Source of the DNA: Plantago major
Taxonomy: Eukaryota; Streptophyta; Magnoliopsida; Lamiales; Plantaginaceae
Assembly (NCBI GenBank): GCA_026545765.1
Contig: JAIFAC010000225.1
Coordinates: forward strand, 62,001 to 126,000
Length of the DNA stretch: 64,000 nt
Direction of reading: 5' to 3'
Part shown: piece after piece, positions 47,401 to 59,571 of the stretch
How positions within the stretch are numbered: position 1 is the stretch's first letter
Layout of the letters: each line of letters opens with the position of its first letter
Position numbers and translations under genes: made by a program
Notes under the pieces: generated by a model
Database searches by the model: none
The model's input: only the letters and a program-made list of their open reading frames with translations
What the model was told of the DNA's origin: nothing

Positions 47401-49736
47401 GTTATCATTAGTAAGAATTATTTTCTTCCTTGGTGTGTCCCTAGGTGCTCCATATGATGCTTTCAGATACCTGTCAGGTTTCTGAGTTTGCTTTTCAGCA
47501 AACTTAGCCTTCCTTGCCAGATTTCTTCTAGCCACAGCATTGATTTTCAGTGGCTTGATTTAACTTCCACTTCTGATAATTGCTTTGAGCAATTCTAGCC
47601 TTCAGCCATCGTTCTTGCTCCTGCTTGTACTCATGAGCAAGTTGTTTTCCGATGCCTTTGTAGACAATACCGTTTCGAGCACTTGAAGCTATCTGAGATC
47701 TTTTCTCGGCGGACTTTGCTAGTCTCTGGTTGATCGATTTCTTTCGAGAAAAAGTGACATGGGAGAATTTGCCGACTCTGCAATTCTACCTTTTTGAGAG
47801 ACATAACCTTGTGGTGTTTACACTTTTCGGTGTTGTGTTTCTTTTCGAGACGACCAACAGTTTTGTTTTTGACTTGTTTTTCCCACAAAGATTTAGTCGC
47901 AACTGCCTTTCCTTTGTCAACTCTTTGTCTTTTCACCGATACTATAGATTGCATGGGAACCGTCTTGCTGAGTACTTACAAATGTTCTCTTTTCTTTACT
48001 CTTGTTCAGAGTAATAGAGCAATCTGTCTGAGTATTCAGCCCAAGTCCTTTCTTTTCTGAAGGATCTCTTAAGTAAGATTGTACTTCAGTAAGAGTGTCA
48101 CTAGCTTTGGCATAAGATTGAAAAGATAGTTCTTTCTTCTTGAGTTCCTTGTTTTCAGAAAGAAGATTTTCATAATTCTTTAGTAACTCAGCCATTGCTT
48201 CTTCATGTGACTTTTCAGTCTCAGATATCTGAGCTTTGAGAAATGCATTTTCAGCATCCTTTCTCTCAGATTCTTTAACTAATTGAGAATTTTCCTTTTC
48301 AAGAGAATTCTTTTCTTCTTCAAGGTTTTCGGCTCTAGCTCGGATCATTAGAAATTCTCTTTCATAGATGTTAAGTTCTTTTCTGAGATTTTCTAGATTT
48401 TTTATTTCCTCTTCATCACTTTCATAAGTGTAGTCAGAAGTATGTGTTACCTCATCAGCCATAAGACAGTTTTCTATGTTGGAGATGTCTGGTCCGTCAA
48501 TTTCAGCAACTCCACACATTTCATTCTTCTTGAGGCCGAAGTCGATTATATCATGAGTAACTCCACATAGTTCTGGTGATGGTAGGGTTGAATCATCTGA
48601 ATTGTCATCTTCAGAATCTGTTTCAACGTCTAGAGCATCCAGTTGAATTTGGATTTTCTTTCTTTCTTGATTAACAAAGCTTTAAAGCTTCTTCGAAGAT
48701 TCTTCTATCTTTCTTGTCGCATGTCCTTAGTTTGTTGAGGCGGGACAATCCTTCTTAAGTGGCGAGTTTACGACAATAGAAGCAGATATCTTTTCAATTT
48801 ACGCTTCCTCGTTACATGATGCTTTACGAAATTGGCTTGTTAAAGCTCTGCATATTTTTGCACTGGTGATAGTTTGAGCTTAGATGCTTTTTCAGCTTCT
48901 CTTTGTCTTTTCTTCTCTCAATTTCTCGACTGACAAATTTACTCATTTGCTTGCGGCAAGAGCATCCTCGATCTCCTCCTTGCTTTTCTTCTTTTGAAGT
49001 TCCTTATTAACTAGAGCAACATTCGCAACTTTTCTTGTTTGTTCTCTCTGAGTTGTCTCATAGTCAGCGGTAGCAAGATGAGAGAAAGTTCCTTGGAGTG
49101 ATATTTGGCATGCCTTGGTTGAAATAAAAGAATTTAGTATGCTCCATTGTGGTTAAGACTTGACAATAGTCTTAATCTTTTACATTGAGAGTATCTATTG
49201 CTTTCCCAAGTGCCATATCACTCATAAGAGTGGTAAATCTGAAATCAAGTTCTTCGAGTTTCGGTGGGACCTTGTTTGAAATTTTGAAATTTCAACTTTA
49301 GAACTTCGAACTTGTTTTCCTTGGTTTTCGATTCCGCAGATTTCTTCAATCGGTTGCGGCGACTTTCGCCATTTTAGCACCCACGATTTACCTTGTATGT
49401 GCTCTGTGTCGATCGATAATGATGTTCTGAGCTTGACCATCGAGGCGATTCCTCTTGGCATCTTAGATGTCGAGTTCTCTGAGCTTTGGTTACGTAAATA
49501 ACGTGACCAGTAGATCTTCCACTAGTTGACGCATCTGTTTGTGAAGACCCTTCGCTTTGATCTCTGTCTCTTCCACTTGAAACCTCCATGACTTGCTTAA
49601 GTTGTTGAATGACTATTGGGCCATTCTTTATTACTTTGATCATCTCGTCACTTATGGCTTCAAGGTGGAGCATCATGTTATTTTTCCATTTCTCGTAGTT
49701 CTCTGGTTTGAGAACGGGTGCATCACTCAGAGACAT
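47401..49736 (-). pseudogene. gag of element C (fossil)
   Basis: Starts MSLSDAPVLKPENYEKWKNN at 49736 and continues with HLEAISDEMIKVIKNGPIVI, the opening shared with element A. It passes a CCHC-knuckle region near 48760 and an acidic coiled-coil segment (48519-47917) with ARAENLEEEKNSLEKENSQ. It is colinear with 400-2697 of element A. The product would form the nucleocapsid. Several breaks are present. Confidence 0.85.
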
Positions 49737-49837
49737 ACCTGCACACTTAACACACAAATTAAATAGTCCTCAAAAGTGAACAACGTTCCTTCACCTATCT
49801 GGGGATGCAGGTTCACGGAAAATTTGGTGAACCTCCT

Positions 49838-49849
49838 GCTCTGATACCA
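49838..49849 (-). other. Primer-binding site of element C (initiator tRNA-Met)
   Basis: The minus strand reads TGGTATCAGAGC, 2 bp inside the 5' LTR. It is identical to the site in element A. Confidence 0.88.
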
Positions 49850-49851
49850 CT

Positions 49852-51263
49852 TGTTGGTCCAGATAACGGCAAAGTAAAAGACTAGAGGGGGGTGAATAGT
49901 CTTTTAAAACTTTTGTCGATAATAAATATTTCTCAGATATCTGAATAGATATCTGATACTTAGAATCAGAGTGCGGAAGACTTAATAGAGATAAATGTAG
50001 AAACAGTTAATAAGTGTGTGTGTGTTCTTTGAAGTATAAATCTGAAAAAGTAAATGACCTGACAAGTATAGTGGTATCTGGAGGTGGCGTAATCCTCCAA
50101 CTAATCCACTTGGTCTATCGGAGACCTAGAATTCACTAGAAGGATAATTGAGATAACCTTACAAAATCCTATTCTAAGATTACGAACAATTGGTTCCCGA
50201 CCAAAAGTTCCCCTGAGTTGTTCCTAGCTTCTTGACCAGTACTTCCTATACTCAGAAACCTTTGAGTTGTTCCCTAGCTTCCTAAGCTAAGTACTTCCTA
50301 TACTCAAAAACCTTGGAGTTATTCCTTAGTTTTCCAAATCAAGTACTTCCTATACTCCAGTAACCTTGGAGTTATTCCCTGATTTTTCAAACTAAGTACT
50401 TCACATACTCACGCCGTTTTGGTGTTGGTTTTGGTTTGAGTTGTCAGATGAGCGTCTTAATAACTTTTCAGTTATTCAGATAGCTCTGTGAACTAAGTTA
50501 CTTAATACACTTTACAGCGTATGGTATCTAGTTCGATTTTACTGACCCAAGTCTTATGATATCTGTTCAAGAGAATAAATCTCAGATAGTCGATCTTTTG
50601 ATTCAACTCCTTCACAGATAGCTTTGCTTGTTTAGGATCAGGACACTTAGAATATGTATCTCTGTCCGTGCATTAAATGCATTGTACTATACTTTTGTCC
50701 TGTAGTGTCAACGGAATTATGCTTTGTATCAGAGACTAGACTTGTTGTCTGATTCTTTGCATATCCTTATCTTCATTCTTCAGATACCACTTGTTATTTA
50801 TTGAAACAACTTTGTTTGCAATATATGTTTCTTTTTCAGAAACGAGTTTAACGCTCAAGGTATCTGAGAATAGATATCTGTGGACACTTTCCTTGTCTTC
50901 AGATATGTATCTCATTTCCCAGATATCTCTTGTGAGACAGTTTGTTTGAAACTGTTTGCGTCTACAAGATATCTGGCTAAGATATCTGAATAACAGATTT
51001 AGTAATCTTGTGCGATTTTCAAGTCTTGATAGTTGTTGAGCTTTACCTTGGATGTCTTCTTCTTGGTCTTCTCTTCATAAAATAAAAATTACAATTTGAG
51101 ACCTAACATCCTATACAAGATTAGCTAGACTATCATACTTAGTGGGTTTCCTCTTTTACAATGTTCAAGTGAACCAAGAGTACTAATCACCTTTCTGAGA
51201 CTAAGATAAGTCATCATGTTGCTGAACAGAATCTAAACAGATATTCTAACAAAATATCTAACA
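49852..51263 (-). repeat. 5' LTR of element C
   Basis: About 1.41 kb, matching 35685-37405 end to end except for one internal deletion of roughly 300 bp after GGATCAGGACACTTAGAA. Its right end ATATCTAACA is followed by GAATA. Confidence 0.9.
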
Positions 51264-51268
51264 GAATA

Positions 51269-52400
51269 AATGAGCCCTCATCAGATCAAGCTGCTTTGCA
51301 AATAGTAGCTACTTCCCAGCAGCCAACTGAAGAAACAACAATGGTAACAAGGGCCATGGCAAAAAGACCTCCAAGGAGTACTAAGGCTCCAAGGAGAAGA
51401 CAAGTAAAAGGGATTGAAGAGTCTTCTGAAGAAGAAGAAGAGGAGGAGGAGGAGGAGGAGGAGGAGGAGGAGGAGGAGGAGGAGAAGGAGGAGGAGGAGG
51501 CCAAATCAAATCCCAGTGCAATGAAGAAGGCTGCAAAATTTTCACAAGAATTGATCTTGATGATGATGATGAAGAGAATGATGAAGATGAAGCTCCTCTT
51601 CACAGAAAAAGAAAAAGGGTTGATACCTATCTGAGCCCATAGCTGCAAAGCCTTTGGCAGCTAAAACACCCTATGGAAATACCAAGTCAATCCAGGGTGG
51701 TTCTTCAAGCAATCCCCCAAGGGAAAATTCAAGACAAAGGAGGAACAGGTTGAGAGCTGAACAAAGAAAACTTCAACTACCACTCAGGCCTGAAGAAGCC
51801 AAGATTTAGTATGTGAAGACCAACAATGACTCCTCTGCCTACAGGTGCATTAATCAGAAGAATGGCTACTGGATTCTGGAAATCAAGCACTTATTGGTAA
51901 ATGAAAGATTTCCGAACGATCCATAAGCGACTCGTGGCATGGAGAAAAGACAAGCCAATCTTGATTAACACCAACCACAAAGCCTGGATGAATTTTGAAG
52001 TATTCAAGAGAATAGAATCCATGAAGAAGGACCTCTCTGATGAATGTCCTTATGGAAAGCCAGATGATGTGCACAGAATTCCCAACATCACTGGAACAGG
52101 AACAAGAGCAAGACTTTCTGTGGAACCCTATGAGTCCTTCTACTTGACTGAAGATCAATACAAGGGTGACATCAGATATCTGAAGATCATATATGAATAC
52201 TTCAAGCTATCAGATATCAGAATCGAGCATGCCTGGAAGTGGGAAAAGTATCTGTGGGTCAAACAGTTTGCCAAGAAAAATCCCACCAAAACCTACAAGG
52301 AAGTTTGTGGATTTGCGAACTCTTGAGATGATAGTCAGGACTCTGCTCTTTGACTACTCAGATGATATCAAAAGGTTTGGGGATAGGGAATTTGCAAATT
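51269..52400 (+). pseudogene. Extra 3' ORF region of element B, C-terminal part (fossil)
   Basis: Continuation of the element B extra ORF to the right of element C. It contains MVTRAMAKRPPRSTKAPRRR, a long glutamate run, then MKDFRTIHKRLVAWRKDKPI, IIYEYFKLSDIRIEHAWKWE and KQFAKKNPTKTYKEVCGF. The last part has an exact relative at 38250-37793 on the minus strand in element C. No known domain is recognised. Confidence 0.65.
51427..51499. repeat. (GAA/GAG)n trinucleotide expansion
   Basis: A run of GAA then GAG codons gives about 24 glutamates in the element B extra ORF. The equivalent place in element C (near 38680) has only a short CTT run, so the tract expanded in this copy. Confidence 0.9.
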
Positions 52401-52778
52401 GATCCATAGATCTGCTGATTGAAGACTTGAAGATTTAAAGACTTGAAGACTAGTTTATTAGGATGTCTACTTGGAGCTTGGTTACTCCTGTTGTCCTAAT
52501 TTAAACTATGTATTTTGTATCTTGCTGACTGAGCTAAAATGTTGTTTTATCTTGTAAAAGTTATCTGTGAACTCTCTTTGTAACATATCTGATGAACCTA
52601 CTCTCAGATATCAATCTATAAAAGATAACTTGTCAGCAAAGATCACACCTTGTGATTTGGTTGATGTTTACTTTCTGCACTTATTTGAAAGAATTGAAAG
52701 ATCTTATGAATTGATTAAGTGGTGGATTGTTTCCTCATCCAGATTTGTAATAGGTCAGATAGTCATCGTTGACTGATC

Positions 52779-52793
52779 AAAATGGGGGAAATT
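52779..52793 (+). other. Polypurine tract of element B
   Basis: AAAATGGGGGAAATT-type purine tract directly before the 3' LTR (TGTTAGG) on the plus strand. Confidence 0.85.
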
Positions 52794-54321
52794 TGTTAGG
52801 AATATCTGTTTAGATTTTGATCAGCAATCTAATGACTTATCTTAGCTGTTTAGGAAAATCACTAAGTATGATAGTCTAGCAAATCTTGTATAGGATGTTA
52901 GGTCTCTGAATGTAATTTTTATTTTCTGAAGAAGACCAAGAAGAAGGCATCCAGTAGGAGAAGTTCAACTATAAAATGAAGTTTTAAAAGGCGCACAAGA
53001 TTCTTTGAAGACAAAGGTTATCGAGATCTGGATGTCCAGATATCTTGAAGAAACTAGTGTTTCAATAAATAAGTGTTGCAAAAGATATCTGAGAATACAA
53101 AGAACGAGGAAAAGTGCCCACAGATATCTACACTCAGAAACCTTGGATAAAGATTATGTTTCCGGGAAACAATATATTTTTAACAAGTGATATCTGGAGT
53201 TGTGATAGTCTACTAAAAGGGCGCAAAGCTTGAAAAGCATGCATAGTTTCGTTGGCACTACGGACAAAGTATAATCTGAGCATTAAATGCAGCGGACAAA
53301 ATGTCACGAACAAAAGCGGTAGTCTCGAAGAAGAAGACAAGCGTCTGACAATACTATACTCGAGATATCAATAGTTTGAATTTGATTTAAGCTAATGGAT
53401 ACTATTCAAGCGGTACTCAAATTCATCTATAAATATCAACACTTAGATTGCTTGAGCACACACACAGAACTTACCCGAGAACCTTTGAATACTCACAAGC
53501 TCTCTCAAGCATACTACTTACCTTCAAGCTTTACATTGCGACCAAAGCTCTTGATTCTAAGTAGCACAAAGTTCTAAGTGTCACGATCCTTAACAAGCAT
53601 TGTTATTTGTGAAGGAGTTGAATTAAGATTTCATATAAAGATTCATTCTCTTGAACACTTATCATAGACTTGGGTCGATAAAGAACAAGATACCATACAT
53701 TGAAAAGTTTATTAAGTATACTTGATTCATAGAGCTATCGCATAAGCGAACAAGTTATTAAAGAAGCTCACGACAAACTACCTTAACCGACACCTTAATC
53801 GGCGTGAGTACGGGAAGTACTTAGTTTGGGAAACTAAGGAATAACTCAAGGTTCTTGAGCATAGGAAGTACTTAGTTTGGGAAACTAAGGAATAGCTCAA
53901 AGGTTTACGAGTCTGAAGTACTTGGTTTGAAAGCGGGAATAACTAAGGGGAACACTTGGTTGGGAACTATTGTATTTAGGAATCGAGAGAAGATACTTGT
54001 AAGGTTACCTCGATTATGCATCTTAGTGGATTCTAGGTGCGAGAAAGGCGAAGTGGATTAGTTGAAGGATTCGCCACCTTGAGATACCACTATAAAGACT
54101 TGTGTTATTTACTTTACGCAATTTATTACTTGCTTTATTTACCTTGCTAAGTTTTTACATATCTTCTTTGAGCACGTGCACTTATCACATAAAGTCTTCC
54201 GCTCTACGAAAATAAGTATCGAGATATCTTCACGGATATCGAGAAATTGTGTTTATCGACAAAAGTTTGAAAAGACTATTCACCCCTCCCTAGTCTTTTA
54301 CTTTGTAGTTATCTGGACAAC
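52794..54321 (+). repeat. 3' LTR of element B
   Basis: About 1.53 kb. It begins TGTTAGGAATATCTG and ends near ATCTGGACAAC, the inverse of the TGTTGGTCCAGAT end of the A and C LTRs. It is closest to the LTR of element A by shared words (for example CAAGTGAACC and GCACGTGC regions). The 5' partner is missing. Confidence 0.82.
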
Positions 54322-54690
54322 GATGTCTGAAAAGAGAAGGAATAAAGGATGGAGAAATGCATGTTCATAGAAATAGGATTATTAAGAACTAAGGAATAAA
54401 AAGGAAATGAGAGAAATAAAATGTGAAGAAATTAAGTAAAAAAGGAGATAAAGTAAGATATTAATGTAAGAAAAGGTAGTAAAAAGAATAGAAGAAAATG
54501 AGGAAAAGGACAGTAGGAGAACAAAAATGCAACTAGAAAATGTTTAACTTTACTCAATGAGACTATCACATTGCCACTGTGACACATTAGAATATGATCT
54601 TAATGTTTCAGATATACCATATAGACATTATGAAATTTTCAGGGTGGGCTTGAGCCCATCTAAGCCCAAGCATAGGTCCGCCCTTGGATA
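54322..54690. other. A-rich spacer and unidentified repeat end
   Basis: Purine-rich AT DNA (54340-54540), then a segment ending GGGCTTGAGCCCATCTAAGC and ATAGGTCCGCCCTTGG, a phrase common at the edge of plant repeats. No gene can be supported. Confidence 0.4.
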
Positions 54691-54964
54691 TACTAGTGTA
54701 TCTGCTCAGGCAGATGAATATGATTATGAACCAAGGAGAAAAATTCGAAAACTACTTGGAGATGCCAATCTTAAAGCCTCTGAGATAAATAATTCTGCTA
54801 ACCACGTCATAACGCAGCGGGGCGTTACTGATTACATTTGAAGTCCATCTCTACCCAAGCATTTAGTCGTTTCCATTGCAAACTTTACATACCTATCACT
54901 ACCTTAACGCCAGTCTGTCATTTCGGGACATTGTGGAATTTTAACCTTGCAGGTAACTAATCAG

Positions 54965-55780
54965 TGTTGGAATTTTAGTGAATGATTGAGCTTTCAATTC
55001 ATTCGATGAATTGGTCAATAGGGCTGACACGTGAAACAAGCATTCCGTGTAAGCGTGTATCTCGTTGTTAAAACGAATTACACTTTATGTATTAAGTCAC
55101 TAAAATCGCCAAGTGGTGAAAGGGAGATTAATGTATTAAGTGTGTTTGATCAATACATAAATGAGTTAAGTCATCTTAAACATGAGGCTTCGTAATCCTA
55201 TGTGCTAAAATTCGGGTTAAAGAGCTAAGTAATCGAAAAGAAAGAAGAAAAATTCAAAGAAAAAGCTGAAAACACTGTAGCTCACCGCGGTGAGCTCATT
55301 TTTCACTGTTGCTCACCGCGGTCTACTTAAGCCAAAACTTTGTTTGGTTCGAGACATGGTGAGGTAACTCACCATGATGAGCCACATGTTTGTCTGAGCA
55401 GTAGCGATTTTCTCAGAAATTCGAATTTTTCCTTGTCTTTTCATGAATGGAAACTTTCCTTGAGTTGAATAATTGTGTCCCTTTCAACTAGTGTCTATTG
55501 AATGAAGAGTTAACAAACTAAGGTTCCATACTTGCTTTCTTTCCTCCTGCTCTTTGTGCAGTCTTACACACTCAAACTAAGGTTCGTCAGACTTGGCTAT
55601 CGGAGTGCAACCTAGCCATTTAAGAGATGTTTTATCCAGGAAGACTGTTGCAAGCAACCCGTGTGCACCGTAGCGGGACAATAAAGTCTTAAGGAGAGAT
55701 AGTCAAACTATCGACTCTTCTCGACCCTGTTTTCTTCTTATCTATTTCCATACCCACATATACCTACCATATTTCCTACA
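54965..55780 (+). repeat. 5' LTR of element E
   Basis: About 816 bp with an 18-bp perfect palindrome AGCTCACCGCGGTGAGCT at 55279-55296 and a partial second copy of that motif about 15 bp later. Confidence 0.9.
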
Positions 55781-55818
55781 ATCTTAAGACTTTATCTGTT
55801 ATTGAAAGTACCTGAAGA

Positions 55819-56382
55819 TGTCAACATCATTGAATGATGCTGCTGGTGGAAGAAACTTCAAAAAACCGGAGGCAAAAGATGAAAGGGGCTTTCGATGCTT
55901 GGTCGCACAGCGACATTCTCTGTAAGATTTACATTTTGAATTGTCTTTCAGATTCTCTTTACTCTGTTTACTGTACTGTCTCTTCCCCAAATCCCTTAGG
56001 GAATTGTTGGAAAAGAAGTATAGTTCTGAAGTTGCTGGCATGAAGAAATTCATGGTAGCAAAATTTCTGAAATTCAAAATGGTGGACTCCAAACCTGTGG
56101 GGTTAAGTTGAAGAATTCCAAATGATTTTGCATGACATGGCATCTGAGAACTTGAAACCCAATGAATCCTTCTTGGTGGCTACTTTAATTGAGAAATTAC
56201 ATCCTTCTTGGGATGAATTTTCAAGTTACTTGAAGCTTAAATCCAAGGAGATGAAGTTGGAAAACCTTATTATCAAACTCCAGATTCTGGAGGATAATAG
56301 GAAGAGCTTTGAACAAGGTAAACAACCCCTTGATGCAAAGGCGCACTTGGTTGAGACCAAGGTACACCTTCTCGGTGGATAG
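55819..56382 (+). pseudogene. gag of element E (fossil)
   Basis: A start near 55819 (MSTSLNDAAGGRNFKKPEAK) is followed by a UBN2-type gag core: QMILHDMASENLKPNESFLV, LIEKLHPSWDEFSSYLKLKS and NLIIKLQILEDNRKS. This wording is typical of Copia gag proteins of the Tork/Retrofit kind. It would form the capsid. The region is broken. Confidence 0.8.
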
Positions 56383-56574
56383 GACTTTAGAATTCTCCTT
56401 GATTGTGCTTGAAGCAAACTTGGTGGAAAATTGCAGGCAGATGGTTGAACAAGACTACTAGCCACATATGCTCGATAAAAGTGTCTTCTCGAACTACACT
56501 CCGATGAAGCGACAAGAGGCGATCATGGGAAACCATGCAAGCTCTGAAGTGGCGGTGTTGGGCGTGGTCCTCGA

Positions 56575-59571
56575 ATGACTTACGAGAAGACGCTTGTTCT
56601 CAAAGAAGTATTTCATGTCCCGGACATGAAGAAGGACTTGGTTTCAGGATCACTCTTGGTGAAGGCTGGCTTTAAGTTAGTCTTTGAATCTGGGAAGTTT
56701 GTAATCACCAAGTTTGGTGAATTTTGTTGGAAGAGGTTACGTCGCAGATGGGTTCTTCAAGTTGAATGTAAACTCTGTGATGCATAAGTCAATAAATGGG
56801 AAGAATGTTTCTTCTTACCTTGTTGAGCAACCTGATTTATGGCATTATAGATTAGGACATGTCAACTACAACTCGTTACAAACTCTTACGAGACTCGAGT
56901 TGTTGCCTGGTATCAACTTTAACAACCATCAGAAATGTGGGGTGTGTGTTGAAGCAAAACTCAAAAAGTCTCCCTTTCCCTCTGTGGAAAGAAGTATTTC
57001 CCCTCTCGAATTAATCCATATTGACTTATGTGATTTGAAATTCATGCAAACAAGATGATGAAAGAAATACATTGTGACATTCATAGATGATTGTATAAGG
57101 TATTGTTATGTGTATTTGCTGAGAAGCAAAGATGAGGCCTTAGAGGCTTTCAAAAAGTACAAAACTGAAGTTGAGAACCAACTTACTGCGCGTATCAAGT
57201 CAATACGTAGTGATCGTGGTGGGGAATATGGAGCTCCATTTGAAGAATGGTGTGCTCTAGATGGTATCATTCATCAAACAACAACCCCCTACTCTCCTTA
57301 ATCGATTGGAATTGATGAACGCAAAAACAGGACATTGAAGGAGATGATGAATGCTATGTTGTTGAATTCTAGACTTCCTCAGAATTTGTGGGGTGAGGCC
57401 ATTCTAATGGCTAATAAGATTCTTAACAGAATTCCCCGGAAGAAAAGCAACAAAACTCCATATGAACTTTGGTGTGGACACCCCCCCCCCCCCCCCCCAT
57501 CTTACAAGATGTTCAAAGTGTGGGGTTGCTTGGCAAATGTGGAAGTACCCAAGACAAAGCAGGTTAAGATTGGTCCCAAAACTATAGATTATATTGCATT
57601 TTCCTAGGATATGCAAATAATAGTAATGCTTATCGATTCTTAGTCCATCGGTCTGAGATATGTGATGTACATGTTGGAACAATCATAGAATCAAGGAATG
57701 TTGAATTCTTTGAAGACACGTTTCCTAGGAAGGAAAAGAAGGACTTGGCTTTCTTTAAAAGTCAAGTTGGTGAACTTGGTGAGAATGCAAATTCTGGACC
57801 AAATGAACTCGATGGATCAAATGTGCGGTCTTCCTCTTCTAGCATTTTACCTAGTTCAATCCAAGAGATAACCAAGGCTCATGTTCTTGAATCTAGTGAC
57901 TTCCCTCAATCTGGCTCACCAACTCAAGAGAATACAAAGGCTCATGATGTTGCCAGAGGAAGAAATCGATCTAGTAGTTCAATGCGAGAGAATTCCAAGG
58001 CTCGTGACATTGAACGAGGCGTAGCAAAAGGGCTAGAAAGAAGAAAGAATTTGGTCCTGATTTTCTGACCTTCTTGGTGGAAAATGACCCGAAGACAATC
58101 AAGCAAGCATTGTCAACTCCTGAGGCTCCTCTTTGGAAGGAAGCCATAGAGAGTGAATTTGGGTCCATCCTGCAAAATCACACATGGGTATTGGCTAACC
58201 CCCCTCCAGGGATTAAGCCTTTAGGGTGCAAGTGGATTACGGCGAAAGCTTAAGGCGGATGGAACAATTGACAAGTCTGAGGCCGGATTGGTGGTATAGA
58301 GTCTTGTCGAAAGGAAGGTCTAGACTACTTCGACACATAGGCTCATGTGTCTTGATTAACTTCCATAAGAGTATTTATAGCCATTTCTGCTTTGCATGAC
58401 TTAGAAATACATCAAATGAATGTTAAAATGGCTTTCCTCAATGGTGAATTGGAGGAAGAAATTTACATGGAACAACCTGAAGGGTATGTAGTTCCAGGAC
58501 AAGAGGGCAAAGTTTTCCGCCTTGTAAAATCATTATGCAATTTGAAGACTCCTAAACAATGGCATGATAAATTTGACAACTCGTTATTGTCAAAAGGATT
58601 CTCAATAAATGAATGTTACAAGTGAATTTACGTGAAAGGGATTCAATTCCTTAAGTGATGATTTGTATGCGTATGTGGATGACTTGCTCATCACGGTAGT
58701 AATCTGAGTTAATCCTTGAGAATAAATCCATGTTGAAAAATCTTTTTGTCATGAAGGACATGGGAATCACTGATGTGATTCTAGGAATTAAGATTTCCAA
58801 GACTTCTGATGGTTTGGTACTTTCGCAATCTCATTACATTGAAAATGTATTGAAGAGATTTGAAGTTCATGGTTTATCACCATTGAAAGCACCAATGGAT
58901 ATGAGCAAGAACATTTCTAAGCATCGGGGTTCTCACATGTGTCAAGATAGGTATCTGCAAGTTATTGGTACATGATGTACATTGCTAACTGCACATCGAC
59001 ATTGCTTATCTTTGTCGACAAGTTGGCAAGGTTCACACGCAATCCGATTCGACCATTGAATGACGTTGGAAAGGATATTGAGATATCTAAAATGCGCTTA
59101 AGTATGATGCGCATTACTCGAGATATCTGATGTGTTAGAAGGGTTTTTATGCTAATTAGATATCTAATATTAAGAGCGCAAGTACACTAGTGTGTATGTT
59201 TTACTATTAAGTGGTGGGCGATGTCTTGGATATACTCCAAATAAACTCTGATTTTCAGTTCTACCATGGAATCTAAGTTTATTGTTTTAGACAAAGCTGG
59301 AGAAGAAGCGGAGTGGCTCCTTGAGTTTTTGGAAGATATTCCTTGTTGGGATAAACCCGTGCCTTCAGAAACGATTAACTGTGATGAATACGCACTTGGA
59401 AAACGCAGTAACATGTACAATGGCAAGTCTAGACACATACGTAGATATAAGACCATTAGAGAATTGCTCTCAACGGATGTTATTTCTTTGGATTATGTGA
59501 AATCTAAAGACAATATTGTTGATCCGTTAACGAAAGGCCTTTCAGGGGGAGCAAACTCTGTTTCTGTATAG
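56575..59571 (+). pseudogene. pol of element E: protease end, integrase, RT, RNase H (fossil)
   Basis: The segment LKEVFHVPDMKKDLVSGSLL is the protease-integrase junction. WHYRLGHVNYNSLQTL with CGVCVEAK is the GAG_pre-integrase zinc site (H, C). The integrase core follows with FIDDCIRYCYVYLLRSKDEA and IRSDRGGEYGAPFEEW. RT pieces include IHQMNVKMAFLNGELEEEIY and ILGIKISKTSDGLVLSQSHY. RNase H ends with SKDNIVDPLTKGLSGG near 59571. A C homopolymer at 57480-57499 lies inside. Domain order is Copia. It is broken in many places. Confidence 0.85.

Larger units (their letters stand above)
35685..51263 (-). mobile_element. Full-length Copia LTR element C (Sirevirus-like), 15.6 kb
   Basis: Minus-strand element with both LTRs: 5' LTR 49852-51263 and 3' LTR 35685-37405. 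It is flanked by GAATA at 35680-35684 and 51264-51268, a perfect 5-bp target duplication. The parts run leftward: primer-binding site (49838-49849), gag (to 47401), protease-integrase-RT-RNase H (47400-44138), extra ORF region (43211-37793) and polypurine tract (37406-37420). The LTRs are nearly identical apart from one deletion of about 300 bp in the 5' LTR, so the insertion is young. The coding parts are nevertheless heavily broken, possibly in part by sequence error (see findings). Confidence 0.9.
28776..54321 (+). mobile_element. Copia LTR element B (Sirevirus-like), 5'-truncated, split by C
   Basis: Plus-strand element lacking its 5' LTR, gag, protease and integrase. What remains is reverse transcriptase-RNase H (28786-30468), a spacer, a long extra 3' ORF region (31250-35679 and 51269-52400), a polypurine tract and a 3' LTR (52794-54321). 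Element C (35685-51263) interrupts the extra ORF. Copia elements with an added ORF after RNase H, long LTRs and large size are typical of Sireviruses such as SIRE1; the assignment is by structure. The element is broken in several places and cannot be autonomous. Confidence 0.85.

Noticed and set aside
51296-51634. Glutamate-rich acidic protein ORF as a host gene
   Set aside because: It lies between the GAATA junction of element C and the 3' LTR of element B, and its neighbours match the extra ORF of element C. It is part of a retroelement.
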